A DNA stretch of 64,000 bases from contig JAUYRZ010000047.1 of the NCBI GenBank assembly GCA_030695565.1, positions 62,001-126,000 of the forward strand. Reading direction: 5' to 3'. The translations under genes were made by a program, and so were the position numbers. How positions within the stretch are numbered: the first letter of the stretch is position 1; the number at the start of each line of letters is the position of its first letter. Below are positions 8,745-17,089 of this stretch, in pieces. Source of the DNA: Archangium sp. Its GTDB lineage: Bacteria; Myxococcota; Myxococcia; Myxococcales; Myxococcaceae. The notes beneath the pieces were generated by a model. The model was not told where the DNA came from. It searched no databases and worked only from the letters and a program-made list of their open reading frames with translations.

Positions 8745-9509
8745 TCATCGCGCCACGTGCAAGTCTTGCGAGCCGCGCTGTGCAGCGAGGCGGTGTCGCG
8801 ACTTCCACAAGAACACCGCGCCGCAGACCGTGCTCACGCCCACCACGAAGTAGACGAGCTGCAGCCAGCTCAGCGTACGCATCATCACCAACTGCATCAC
8901 GCTCCACCCGGTGAGCGTGGCGCCTGCCACCGAGGCCACCAGCTCGCTCTTCGGAAAACGCCGGGCCTCCAACGCCGCCGCCGCGAGGTTACCCACCCCC
9001 ACCACGCCGAAGAGAATCAGCCCGGGGATGAGGTAGCCCAGGTCGCGGGTCGCCAGCAGCAACGAGACCCCGCCGGCCACCGCGGTCACGCCGGTGAAGA
9101 GGCACAGCCACAACACCAGCCGATGCACCCACCGGGTGGGATCGACGGGCGCCGGGCCCGCCACCACCTGCAGGGGAATCGGCGTGGTGGGCGTGGGCCA
9201 CTCGGGCTTTTCCACCGGCAACACCTCGACGCGTTGAGGCGCCGTCTCGATCAACCGCATGATCAACGGAGGCTGCGCTTGAAAGAGATCCTCCACGCTG
9301 CGCTTGATGAAGCGCTGGCCGTTGCGATGCCAGAACCACGCCCAGGGCGTGCCTCCGACCACCACCACGTCCCAGCGATCGAGCGCGTCGACCTTGTTGG
9401 CCGCCAGCACGTCGACGGCGTGACCGTGCTCGACCAGGCCCTGCGCCACCGCGCGCGCGAGCGCCTCGTTGCCGCCCTTCTTCGTACCGTACGCGACGAG
9501 AACCCGCAT
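8745..9509 (-). CDS. degenerate flavodoxin domain fused to a membrane domain (paralog A)
   Basis: Protein of 254 residues starting at the ATG that gives MRVLVAYGTKKGG, the classic flavodoxin phosphate-binding loop. VDVLAANKVDAL and WDVVVVGGTPWAWFW continue the flavodoxin fold, but the later FMN-site strand (FSSGPL in the neighbouring paralog) is replaced by an unrelated proline-rich segment. The second half (about 130-245) carries four hydrophobic segments: LVLWLCLFTGVTAVAGG, YLIPGLILFGVVGVGN, a third around LVASVAGATLTG and a last around LVYFVVGVSTVCGA. It is paralogous to the next gene along the whole length. FMN binding is doubtful. Confidence 0.75.
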   Translation of the reverse strand: MRVLVAYGTKKGGNEALARAVAQGLVEHGHAVDVLAANKVDALDRWDVVVVGGTPWAWFWHRNGQRFIKRSVEDLFQAQPPLIMRLIETAPQRVEVLPVEKPEWPTPTTPIPLQVVAGPAPVDPTRWVHRLVLWLCLFTGVTAVAGGVSLLLATRDLGYLIPGLILFGVVGVGNLAAAALEARRFPKSELVASVAGATLTGWSVMQLVMMRTLSWLQLVYFVVGVSTVCGAVFLWKSRHRLAAQRGSQDLHVAR

Positions 9510-9608
9510 GCGCCCCACCCCCGCAGGCACTCCGTGCAAAGCGGGAGCCCGGGGTGAGTCCGAGGCAAGGCCGTGATCGCCGCGCGCGCACGGCGCAGAG
9601 CATGCGCT

Positions 9609-10532
9609 TCAGCTGCGCGGGATCAGCCGATGGGGCGCGAGGCGATGGCGAACGAGCCACAACCACAGGGCCGCACCCAACGTCACGGTGCCGATGAGGA
9701 AGTACACCAGCTGCAACCAGCTCACGGTTCTGATCATCACCAACTGCGTGACGATCCACGTGGTGAGCGCGGCGCCCGCGACGAGCACGGCCACTTCACT
9801 GCCCCGAATGCGCCGGGCCTCGAGCGCGGCGGCGGCGAGGTTGCCCAGGCCGATGACCAGGAAGAGCAACAACCCGGGGATGAGGTAGCTGTCGAACGGC
9901 GAGTGCTCGAGCAGCTCCGCGGGCGGCCCCTGAAGGCGGGGCGGCGAGGTGATCAACGCGAGCCCGCCGCCCACCGCGGTGATGCCGGTGAAGAGACACA
10001 GCCCCAATACGAGGCGGTGCACCGCCGACATGGCCTGCGGTACGTGCGCGCGTTCACGCACGGGCATCGTGGCGAGCTGGGCTCCGACCGCCCGACCCCA
10101 CGCGCGGGTGGCGTCCAGATCTCGCCAGTCGCCCGTGGGGAGCGCGGTCTTCCCACCCGGCACGAGCCGGCCGCCGAAGGTCTTGTGCGCCTGGGCACCC
10201 GCGAGGCGCGCGAGGTGCGCGACCGAGGGAGGCGGCGGCAATTCGCGCTCGCTGGCGGAGTCGTCGAGGGGCCCGCTGGAGAAGAACCAGACCGGGAGCT
10301 GCTGCAGCTCATCGAGGTGCCGTTTGACGAACCGTCGTGCGTCGCGTTGCCAGAACCACACGTCAAGGGCGCCGCCCACCACCACGGCTTCCCACTTCAC
10401 CAGGGAGTCGAGGGGCTTTCTGGCGGGCAACACGTCGACGGTGTGACCCGCGTCGACCAGACCCTGCCCGACCGCCGCAGCCAACCCCTCCGTACCACCG
10501 CGCTTCGTTCCGTAAACGACGAGGACCCGCAT
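9609..10532 (-). CDS. flavodoxin domain fused to a four-helix membrane domain (paralog B)
   Basis: Protein of 307 residues. The N-terminal 165 residues form a flavodoxin/HemG-like domain: phosphate loop VVYGTKRGG, EAVVVGGALDVWFW, the FMN-contact strand VWFFSSGPL and the closing GGRLVPGG. The C-terminal part has four predicted helices (VLGLCLFTGITAVGGG, YLIPGLLLFLVIGLGN, VAVLVAGAALTTWIV, LVYFLIGTVTLGAAL). HemG-type flavodoxins oxidise protoporphyrinogen, but no such role can be shown here. The start was placed at MRVLVVYG because the upstream part of the open frame overlaps the phosphofructokinase gene. A 99-base gap separates it from paralog A. Confidence 0.78.
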   Translation of the reverse strand: MRVLVVYGTKRGGTEGLAAAVGQGLVDAGHTVDVLPARKPLDSLVKWEAVVVGGALDVWFWQRDARRFVKRHLDELQQLPVWFFSSGPLDDSASERELPPPPSVAHLARLAGAQAHKTFGGRLVPGGKTALPTGDWRDLDATRAWGRAVGAQLATMPVRERAHVPQAMSAVHRLVLGLCLFTGITAVGGGLALITSPPRLQGPPAELLEHSPFDSYLIPGLLLFLVIGLGNLAAAALEARRIRGSEVAVLVAGAALTTWIVTQLVMIRTVSWLQLVYFLIGTVTLGAALWLWLVRHRLAPHRLIPRS

Positions 10533-10676
10533 GCCGCGCCTCCGGCCGTCACAAGATGCAAGTGCAACGCCCACCCGACCCCACTGAAACGAGCAGGGCA
10601 GACCGGGGGGCCTCACGCAGAGCCTGCACGCAAGGAAACGTGCCTTCCCGCCTGTTGGGACGTACACCTCAGGCTC

Positions 10677-11783
10677 ATGAGTTCGATTAAGCGCATTGCC
10701 ATCAGCACCGGAGGCGGAGACGCCCCTGGTTTGAACGCCGTCATCCGCGCCGCCACGCTCGCCGCCGTCAACCGGGGCTGGGAGATCTACGGCATCCGCG
10801 AAGGCTTCAACGGCATCTTCTTCCCTGAACGATTTGCCGATGGGGGCCTGTTCCAGCTGACGCGCGATCGGGTGCGCGGCATCGCTCACCTGGGCGGCAC
10901 GATCCTCGGCACGACCAACAAGGGCAACCCGATGAAGTACCCGCTCAAGATGCCCGACGGGTCCGTTCGCGAGGTCGATCGCACCGATGAAATCCTCGAG
11001 TTCTTCGCGCGAAAGCAGATCGACGCGTTGATCAGCATCGGCGGCGACGGCTCGTTGACCATCGCGCACGCGCTCTCCTTGAAGGGTCTGAAGGTGGTCG
11101 GCGTACCGAAGACCATCGACAACGATCTCGACAAGACGTTCACCACCTTCGGCTTCGACACCGCGGTCGCCTTCGCCACCGAGTGTCTCGATCGCCTGCA
11201 CACCACCGCCGAGAGCCACCAGCGCATCTTCGTGGTCGAGATGATGGGCCGCTACGCGGGGTGGATCGCCCTGCACTCGGGCATCTCGGGCGGCGCGCAC
11301 GCGATTCTGCTCCCTGAGATTCCGTTCGACCTGGACAAGGTGGTCGAGAAGATCCGCCTGCGCGACAACGTGGGCCGGGTGTACTCGCTGGTGGTGGTGG
11401 CCGAAGGCGCCAACGCGGTGCACACGCAGCGCTCGGTGCTGGAGAAGGCGCAGGCGGGCCAGGCCGAGCGGCTCGGCGGCATCGGTGAAAAGGTGGCGCG
11501 CGTGCTCGCCGAACGCACCGGCAAGGAGACCCGCACCGTGGTGCTCGGTCACCTCGTGCGCGGCGGCTCACCCACCTCGTTCGATCGCCTCGCGGCGATG
11601 CGCTTCGGTGCCGCGGCGGTGCGTGCGCTCGATGAGGGCTACACCAACGTGATGGTCTCGCTGGCGTTCCCCAACGTGCAGTACGTGCCGCTGGAAGAGG
11701 TCGCCGGCCGCATGAAGGCGGTGCCGCTCGACAGCGACACGTTGCTCACCGGGCGCGACATCGGCATCTGCTTCGGCGACTAG
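10677..11783 (+). CDS. pfkA: 6-phosphofructokinase
   Basis: Protein of 368 residues. It shows the N-terminal nucleotide loop STGGGDAPGLN, the second ATP-site motif GGDGS, the catalytic loop PKTIDNDLD with the proton-abstracting aspartate, and the fructose-6-phosphate site motif EMMGRYAGWIA. It phosphorylates fructose-6-phosphate in glycolysis. The residue that separates ATP from pyrophosphate enzymes is Gly in GGDGS (ATP type), while the catalytic loop has Lys (PKTID) as in pyrophosphate and mixed-clade enzymes. ATP-dependence is therefore favoured. The ATG at 10677 follows a 144-base region divergent from the flavodoxin-like gene. Confidence 0.93.
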   Translation: MSSIKRIAISTGGGDAPGLNAVIRAATLAAVNRGWEIYGIREGFNGIFFPERFADGGLFQLTRDRVRGIAHLGGTILGTTNKGNPMKYPLKMPDGSVREVDRTDEILEFFARKQIDALISIGGDGSLTIAHALSLKGLKVVGVPKTIDNDLDKTFTTFGFDTAVAFATECLDRLHTTAESHQRIFVVEMMGRYAGWIALHSGISGGAHAILLPEIPFDLDKVVEKIRLRDNVGRVYSLVVVAEGANAVHTQRSVLEKAQAGQAERLGGIGEKVARVLAERTGKETRTVVLGHLVRGGSPTSFDRLAAMRFGAAAVRALDEGYTNVMVSLAFPNVQYVPLEEVAGRMKAVPLDSDTLLTGRDIGICFGD

Positions 11784-11787
11784 CTTG

Positions 11788-11820
11788 GCTCCCTCGCCCT
11801 GCTTCGCAGGGAGAAGGAGC
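11788..11820. terminator. palindromic hairpin between convergent genes
   Basis: Inverted repeat with an outer arm (GCTCC/GGAGC at 11788-11792 and 11816-11820) and an inner six-base stem CCCTGC/GCAGGG around a TTC loop (11797-11811). It lies between the convergent stops of pfkA and the TolC gene, so it can act as a bidirectional terminator. It belongs to the CTCCC-rich palindromes repeated elsewhere in the window. Confidence 0.6.
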
Positions 11821-13212
11821 TCAGGGCGCAGCGAGCGCCGCGCGCAGGGCCGCGTTGGCCTTGTGATGTTCGGTGAGCGAGTCGATCTCCCGAAGCCGCG
11901 CTTCGGCGGTGGCCTGCTCGCGCAGGTTCACGAACAGCAGCGTCGAATCACCCAGCTCGAAGCGGGTGCGTTCGCCCTGCTCGAGCCGAATGGAGACCGC
12001 CACCTCCTGGCGCGTGAAGGTGATGCGCTCGCTGGCCGCCGACAGCGCCGAGAGCGCATCGCGCACGTCGACCACCACCCGATCGCGCGCGAGCTGTGCC
12101 TGGGCCTCGAGCCTGCTCAGGCCGGCGCGCGCTGACTGCACCCGGCCCAGCGGCGCGCGATACAGCAGCGGCACCTCGAGCACCGCGTTGAACTCGAGCT
12201 CTGGCTTGGCCAGGGGCTCCAGCTGGGGCTGCGGGGTGTTGCCGAAGTCCTGCGTGAAGGCGACGCCCACGTCGAGCAACGGCAGCACCTGGTTCTGCTG
12301 ATAGCGCAGCTCGATCTCCTGCTGCTTCTTCTGCGTGAGCAGCCGCTGCAGCTCGGGCCGCCGAACCAACGCCGCCTCGAGGTCGGGCGGCTCACGCGTG
12401 CTCAAGTCAGGTTGGGGAAAAACGGGGGGAAGCCGCGCATCGCCCGGCATCACCGGGTTTCCCTGCGCGTCTCGCAAGAAGAGCGACAGCTCGAACGAGC
12501 TCTGCTCCAACGCGCGCTGGGCCTGCACCAGCAAGGCCTGCCGCTGGGCCAACGCCCGCTGGTTGTCTTCTCGATCGAAGACGGGCACGTCGCCCTCCTT
12601 CGCCCGAGCCGCGAGCTGGGCGTCGCGATCTTTCGCGGTCTGCAGCAGCGCGCGCGCGATCTCCCGTCGATGCCCCGCGGCCACCCAGTCCCAGTAGCGG
12701 AACGCGGCCAGCCGGGTCACCTCGAGGCGTTGCTGGTCGAGCGAGAGCCCCGCCAGCTGCTGGCTCAGCTCGGCCCGCGCCAGGTTCGCCCGGCGGCGAT
12801 CGATGGGCCCGTTGCGAAGCACCGGCACGTTGACGCCCGCGCGCACCTCACCGCCCGAGAGCGTCTCGCGCTCGCGGTAGTAGTCGGGGATCTTCCCCAG
12901 CCCCAGGCGGTAGCCCGCGAAGAAGTTCGCGCCCCACAAGGGCGTGGGCACCTCGATGACGCTGTCGAGGCGCGTGTGCGGGTAGCCGCTGACGGGCGAA
13001 GTCCACGCGCGGGTGCGCCACACCGGGTCGAACGCACCGGCCGCCGTGAGCTGTTCACCCGAAGCGCCCTCCACGTCGGCCCGCGCCGCCACGAGAGAAG
13101 GAAAGGCCTGCTCGGCCACCGTGAGCACCTCGCCCAACTGCAGCGGGCGCTCCGGGAGCACCGGCGCATCGCCCACGGCCAACACCAACGTCATCAAGGC
13201 AGGGCTGATCAT
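11821..13212 (-). CDS. TolC-family outer-membrane efflux protein
   Basis: Protein of 463 residues; the ATG at 13212 overlaps the stop of the HlyD gene as ATGA and directly gives a signal sequence (MISPALMTLVLAVGDA). Long alpha-helical, Ala/Glu/Gln-rich repeats such as LSTREPPDLEAALVRRPEL and YRAPLGRVQSARAGLSRLEAQA are typical of the two-fold TolC repeat, which forms the trimeric outer-membrane/periplasmic tunnel. Last gene of the four-gene exporter operon that begins at 16917. Together with HlyD and the ABC protein it completes a type I secretion-like set. Confidence 0.88.
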   Translation of the reverse strand: MISPALMTLVLAVGDAPVLPERPLQLGEVLTVAEQAFPSLVAARADVEGASGEQLTAAGAFDPVWRTRAWTSPVSGYPHTRLDSVIEVPTPLWGANFFAGYRLGLGKIPDYYRERETLSGGEVRAGVNVPVLRNGPIDRRRANLARAELSQQLAGLSLDQQRLEVTRLAAFRYWDWVAAGHRREIARALLQTAKDRDAQLAARAKEGDVPVFDREDNQRALAQRQALLVQAQRALEQSSFELSLFLRDAQGNPVMPGDARLPPVFPQPDLSTREPPDLEAALVRRPELQRLLTQKKQQEIELRYQQNQVLPLLDVGVAFTQDFGNTPQPQLEPLAKPELEFNAVLEVPLLYRAPLGRVQSARAGLSRLEAQAQLARDRVVVDVRDALSALSAASERITFTRQEVAVSIRLEQGERTRFELGDSTLLFVNLREQATAEARLREIDSLTEHHKANAALRAALAAP

Positions 13213-14552
13213 TTCTTCGCGTCCTTCCCGGGGGTGCCGGGCTCCTTCATGGCCACCGTCGGAGGAAAGCCGTTGAAGAGCCGCCACAGCTCGTAGCCCA
13301 GCTTCACCTGCTCGAGCAGCACCCAGCCCTTCACCCTGACGCCCTGGCGCAGGTACAGCCGCGCGGGCCAGGCCTCATCGCCATCGGGCCTGACCAGAAT
13401 GCGAAAACGGCCGGTGCCATCGTCGGTCGAATCGATGAGGGCCACCTCAGCGCCGAAGGTGCCGACCGCCACGGAAGGCCAGCCGGTGAACTGCACCGCG
13501 GGCCAACCCTCGAACTGAAGACGAACGGGGCGCCCATCGGACAACAGGGGCATGTCGTTGCCGTCGACCCACAGCTCGACGGCGCGTTCATTCGTGTCGG
13601 GCACGATGGTGAGCAGGGGCTCTCCCGCTTTCACGAACGAGTTGCCCTGGCCCGCCTTGACCCGGAGCACGGTGCCTTCGATGGGCGCCCTGACCTCCAT
13701 GGTGCTCTGCCGGGCCAGCCGCACTTCGAGGCGGGCCAGCTCACCGGCGGCGTTGGCCTCTTCCGCGAGCGCGGTGGCCTCGGAAGCGCGCGCGTCGTCG
13801 AGGGCCGCGGTGAGGTCGTGCTCGACGCGCTGACGGTCGTCCTCCAGCGCGCTCGCTTCGCCCATCGCGGCCTGCAGTGCGGCCTGCGCCCGCTCGACGT
13901 CGGTGGCGGTCCGCACGCCCTCGAGCTGGGCGAGCTCGAGGGTGCGCTGCGAAGCGAGCCCCTGCTCGACCAGCCTGCCTTGCCGCTCGAGGTTCAGCTT
14001 CGCCGCGAGCTGGGCGGCCTGCGACCCTTCGAGCGCCTGGCGGGCCGCCTTGACGCGCTCCTGCGCCATGGTGACCCGGTTCGCCGCGCCCCGAATGCCC
14101 GCCAACCGGCTCGACTCGAGCGAGCGCTGCCGCGCCACGATGGAGTTGACGCGCGCGATGGTGGCCGTGCGGCGGGCGAGCACCGCGTCTCGCTCTTCAC
14201 CCAGCCGCGTGAGGATGGAGGGATCGTTGTCGGTGAGCTCGAGCAGCAGTTCGCCCGGCTTCACCCGAGAGCCTTCGCGCACGTTCCACTTCGTCACCCG
14301 GCCTTCGATGGGCGCGTCGATCTCCTGTTGCCGCTCGAGCGGCGAGAAGGCGACCACCCGCCCGGTGCCGCTGACGCTCTGCTGCCAGGGGATGAGCGCC
14401 AGGCCGAAGACGATCAGCACCACGGTGATGGCCAGCAGGCGGCCCAGGGTGCGTAACGCGCGCGGCGTGCGCACCAGCAGCTCGGCCGCACGAACGCCGG
14501 GTTGACCGGCGATGAGCGGGGCGGCTTCGGTCTGTGTCGACGGGGCGCTCAT
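13209..14552 (-). CDS. HlyD-family membrane-fusion (adaptor) protein
   Basis: Protein of 447 residues starting at the ATG that overlaps the ABC gene stop (ATGA). One transmembrane helix at about 38-55 (LLAITVVLIVFGLALIPW) is followed by a lipoyl-like half motif (IDAPIEGRVTKWNVREGSRVKPGE), a long coiled-coil hairpin (about 110-290, Arg/Glu/Ala-rich) and the second half motif VRAPIEGTVLRVKAGQGNSFVKAGE. A beta-barrel domain ends the protein. It would bridge the inner-membrane ABC protein and the TolC-type channel. Its own sequence shows no decay, in contrast to the partner ATPase. Confidence 0.9.
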   Translation of the reverse strand: MSAPSTQTEAAPLIAGQPGVRAAELLVRTPRALRTLGRLLAITVVLIVFGLALIPWQQSVSGTGRVVAFSPLERQQEIDAPIEGRVTKWNVREGSRVKPGELLLELTDNDPSILTRLGEERDAVLARRTATIARVNSIVARQRSLESSRLAGIRGAANRVTMAQERVKAARQALEGSQAAQLAAKLNLERQGRLVEQGLASQRTLELAQLEGVRTATDVERAQAALQAAMGEASALEDDRQRVEHDLTAALDDARASEATALAEEANAAGELARLEVRLARQSTMEVRAPIEGTVLRVKAGQGNSFVKAGEPLLTIVPDTNERAVELWVDGNDMPLLSDGRPVRLQFEGWPAVQFTGWPSVAVGTFGAEVALIDSTDDGTGRFRILVRPDGDEAWPARLYLRQGVRVKGWVLLEQVKLGYELWRLFNGFPPTVAMKEPGTPGKDAKK

Positions 14553-16600
14553 GACGTGGCCTTTCGGGGCGATGCGCCCGACAGCTCGGACAGCGACACC
14601 ACGCGGGCGCAGCTGCGGGCGAGCTCTGATTGAGGGTCGCTGACGAGGGCGACCAGCGTCCACGGGGCGGCGGCGCGGGTGAGCGCGGCCACACACCGGC
14701 TCCGGGCCTCGGGAGGCAGGCTGTCGAGCGGGGCATCGACCACGATGAGCCGCGGCGCGCTGGCCAACGCGCGCGCCACCAGCAAGCAGGTGATGTGCGC
14801 ATGCGTGAGCGGCGCTCCGTCGTGAGCGAGGCGGGTGTCGAGGCCTTGCGGCAGCTCGCGCAGCTCGTCGAGCAGGCCCACGCGCTCGAGCGCCGCGCGG
14901 GCATCGCTGGTGGTCACCCCGGGCCTTCCCAGGGTGAGGTTCTCCAGCACGGTGCCCTCGAAGAAGTCACCGGGTTGAATGAAGGCGATGTGCTCGCGCA
15001 CCGCGTGGGTCCGGGTGCGCGAGGTCTCCACGCCGTTGAACGAGATGACGCCGCCTTCGGGCACCTGCAACCCCGCCAGCCAATGGCCCAATGAGTGACC
15101 CTCGGCGCCCACCACCGCCACCCGCGCGCCCGCGGCGACCTCCAGCGACAGCGGCGCCGAGTGGACCTCGACCCGCACGCCACCCTGGCCCGGCACCGGT
15201 TCACCGGGTTCGGGGTTCTCGATGGGCAGGTCGACCAGGTGACCCAGCTTGTCGACCGCGGTGAGCAGGTCGTAGGTGGCGTCGAGCAGCTTGCCCAGCT
15301 TCGCGATGGAGCTGCTGATGGCCGCGACGATCAACTCGGCGGCGACCAGCTGACCGAGCGTCAACGCCTGGCTGAGCACCAACCAGCCGCCCAGGCCCAG
15401 CAGCGCGGCGCTGGCCACCACCTGGAGCGCCAACGCGCCGATGGTCTGACCGAAGACCACCGCGAAGTGTTTCCGCCGGGCCTCGAGATAGCGCTTGATC
15501 AACCCGTCGGCGCGGTCTGCTGCGAACGAATCGCCGCTGAAGGCGCGCAGGGCGTTGCCGGGCCTTGCCAGCTGCTCCAGCCAGGCGGCGACGCGGTACT
15601 TGGCGTAGCTCTCGTCGATGCTGGTGCGCAGCCCGCGCCGGAAGGGCACGAACCAGACCAGCGCCACGAAGGCGATCAACACGAGGGCGAAGGCGAGCAG
15701 CGCCGGGTGATAAAAGGCGAGCACCATCAGGCCGATGCCGATCTGCAGGGCCGCGGCGATGCCGTCGGTCAGCAGCGTGCCGGCGGTCTTCTGCAGCGTG
15801 ATGACCTCGAAGAACTCGTTGACCGACGTCGGCCCGAACCCCGGCGCGTCATGGCGCTGCACGCGCGGGAGCCGCCAGGCCAGGTCGGCCGCCGTGCGCA
15901 CGAAGGCTCGTTCTTGAACCGACTCCACCACCCGCGCCTGCAGCGCCCGGAGAATCGCCTGAAAGCTCAGCGCCGCCATCAGCATCAGCGCCAGCACCAC
16001 GATGGGCTGCAGCACCGTGCCGAACGCGACGGTGCCCACCAGGGTCTGCACCGCGACCGGGGTGGCGAGCGTCAGCAGGCCTGCGGCCACCGCGTAGATG
16101 ACGATGACCTGGAGGTCGTCGCGCTCGAGGTGCATCAACGCCCAGAGGCGCGAGACGGGCGAGGGGTGCGCCTCGCCGTGCCTGGCGAGGTCTTGCAGGG
16201 GCGCTGCCGGTGCTGCGCTGAACCAGAGGGGCGCGTCGCCCAGGCTGGCGAGCAGCTCTTCGGCGGTCATCCACGAAGGCTCCAGCCCGGGCCGCGTGAC
16301 GAGCAGCTGGGGGCCGCGCCGCTCGGTCACCGCGGCGCCCCCGCTTGCGAAGGTGAGCACCGGCAACGGCCGCGTCGAGAGCGTGCCCTCGTCGACGGGC
16401 ACCTCGCGGAGCTCGAGCTGCACGGACGCGGCGGCGGCGATGAGGGTCTGAGCGAGCAGCGGAGCGCTGACGTCAGCCCGGCCCGCCAGAAGCTCCCGGC
16501 ACACCCGGGCGGTCTTCACCGGGTCGGGCGTCAGCCCCACGGCCGTGGTCAGCGCATCGACGGCCCACGAAGCAAGCGATGCGGCATCGGCGCGGTTCAT
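14549..16600 (-). CDS. ABC exporter with catalytically degenerate ATP-binding domain
   Basis: Protein of 683 residues: N-terminal region about 1-150, a six-helix exporter membrane domain about 160-450 (including VNEFFEVITLQKTAGTLL, typical of HlyB/LapB-type exporters) and a C-terminal nucleotide-binding domain. In that domain the Walker A position reads GAEGHSLG (498-505; lysine lost). The ABC signature reads LTHAHI (598-603) instead of LSGGQ, Walker B ends VDA (Asp kept at 622, catalytic Glu replaced by Ala 623), and the switch histidine is Ser 654. Only the Q-loop (IQPGDFFEG) looks normal. The frame is intact over its full length and overlaps both neighbours, so it is not an ordinary pseudogene. 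ATP hydrolysis is predicted to be absent. Confidence 0.88.
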   Translation of the reverse strand: MNRADAASLASWAVDALTTAVGLTPDPVKTARVCRELLAGRADVSAPLLAQTLIAAAASVQLELREVPVDEGTLSTRPLPVLTFASGGAAVTERRGPQLLVTRPGLEPSWMTAEELLASLGDAPLWFSAAPAAPLQDLARHGEAHPSPVSRLWALMHLERDDLQVIVIYAVAAGLLTLATPVAVQTLVGTVAFGTVLQPIVVLALMLMAALSFQAILRALQARVVESVQERAFVRTAADLAWRLPRVQRHDAPGFGPTSVNEFFEVITLQKTAGTLLTDGIAAALQIGIGLMVLAFYHPALLAFALVLIAFVALVWFVPFRRGLRTSIDESYAKYRVAAWLEQLARPGNALRAFSGDSFAADRADGLIKRYLEARRKHFAVVFGQTIGALALQVVASAALLGLGGWLVLSQALTLGQLVAAELIVAAISSSIAKLGKLLDATYDLLTAVDKLGHLVDLPIENPEPGEPVPGQGGVRVEVHSAPLSLEVAAGARVAVVGAEGHSLGHWLAGLQVPEGGVISFNGVETSRTRTHAVREHIAFIQPGDFFEGTVLENLTLGRPGVTTSDARAALERVGLLDELRELPQGLDTRLAHDGAPLTHAHITCLLVARALASAPRLIVVDAPLDSLPPEARSRCVAALTRAAAPWTLVALVSDPQSELARSCARVVSLSELSGASPRKATS

Positions 16601-16917
16601 GAGGGCTTCCCCCGCAGGAGTTCGTCACGCACCCCGTCGAGCTCGAGGCCCACTTCCCGGCCCAGGCGCTGCATCAGGTGGGAGAGGGCGGTGACCGGGT
16701 CGCCGCTCTGCAGCGAGAGGGTGGTGCCGCGCAGCCGGGCGCCGCGCACGGTGACCTTGCACTGCGTGAAGGTGGAGCCCTTCACCCGCGAGAGGCGAAC
16801 GACGACGCTGCTCAGCTCCGACCCGAAGCGGCTCAGGTGAAAGTGAACCTGCCGCTCTGCGTGCGACTGCAACGCAGCCGACGTCTCGAGCTCGCGAAAT
16901 CGAACCTCTATCTTCAC
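16597..16917 (-). CDS. HPF/RaiA-like ribosome-associated protein
   Basis: Protein of 106 residues, close to the length of short hibernation-promoting factors. The start MKIEVRFREL, the helix SAALQSHAERQVHFHLSRF and the strand VVVRLSRV, followed by a long C-terminal helix (DPVTALSHLMQRLGREV), fit the beta-alpha-beta-beta-beta-alpha fold of HPF/RaiA proteins. These bind the small ribosomal subunit and block tRNA/mRNA sites. Its stop overlaps the ABC start (ATGA), making it the first gene of the exporter operon. Family resemblance is moderate; the usual basic ribosome-facing residues are only partly present. Confidence 0.62.
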   Translation of the reverse strand: MKIEVRFRELETSAALQSHAERQVHFHLSRFGSELSSVVVRLSRVKGSTFTQCKVTVRGARLRGTTLSLQSGDPVTALSHLMQRLGREVGLELDGVRDELLRGKPS

Positions 16918-16930
16918 GGGGTCTCCTCAC

Positions 16931-16998
16931 TGCGTTTCTTGCGAGGGCGTTTGCCTTCCGCCCCCGGTGCGTTTCTGACGAGGGCTTGCCTGCCGCCT
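16931..16998. repeat. imperfect tandem direct repeat in a divergent promoter region
   Basis: Two imperfect copies of about 30 bases, each beginning TGCGTTTCT and ending GCCNGCCGCC or GCCTTCCGCC, lie side by side (about 16931-16963 and 16968-16997). They sit in the 172-base gap between the HPF-like exporter operon (minus strand) and the NhaR-like regulator (plus strand). The position suits an operator, but no protein can be named. Confidence 0.45.
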
Positions 16999-17089
16999 CG
17001 CAGGTGCTGACTACTCGGGCCAGCTCATGTCGGCATCAACGTAATAACGACGCGACCTGTCGCTTCACCCGACGTATTGTTTTCCGGCC

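Noticed and set aside
14549-16600. Calling the ABC gene a simple pseudogene
   Set aside because: No stop or frameshift over 683 codons, and start and stop are translationally coupled to intact neighbours; described as a degenerate but intact gene.
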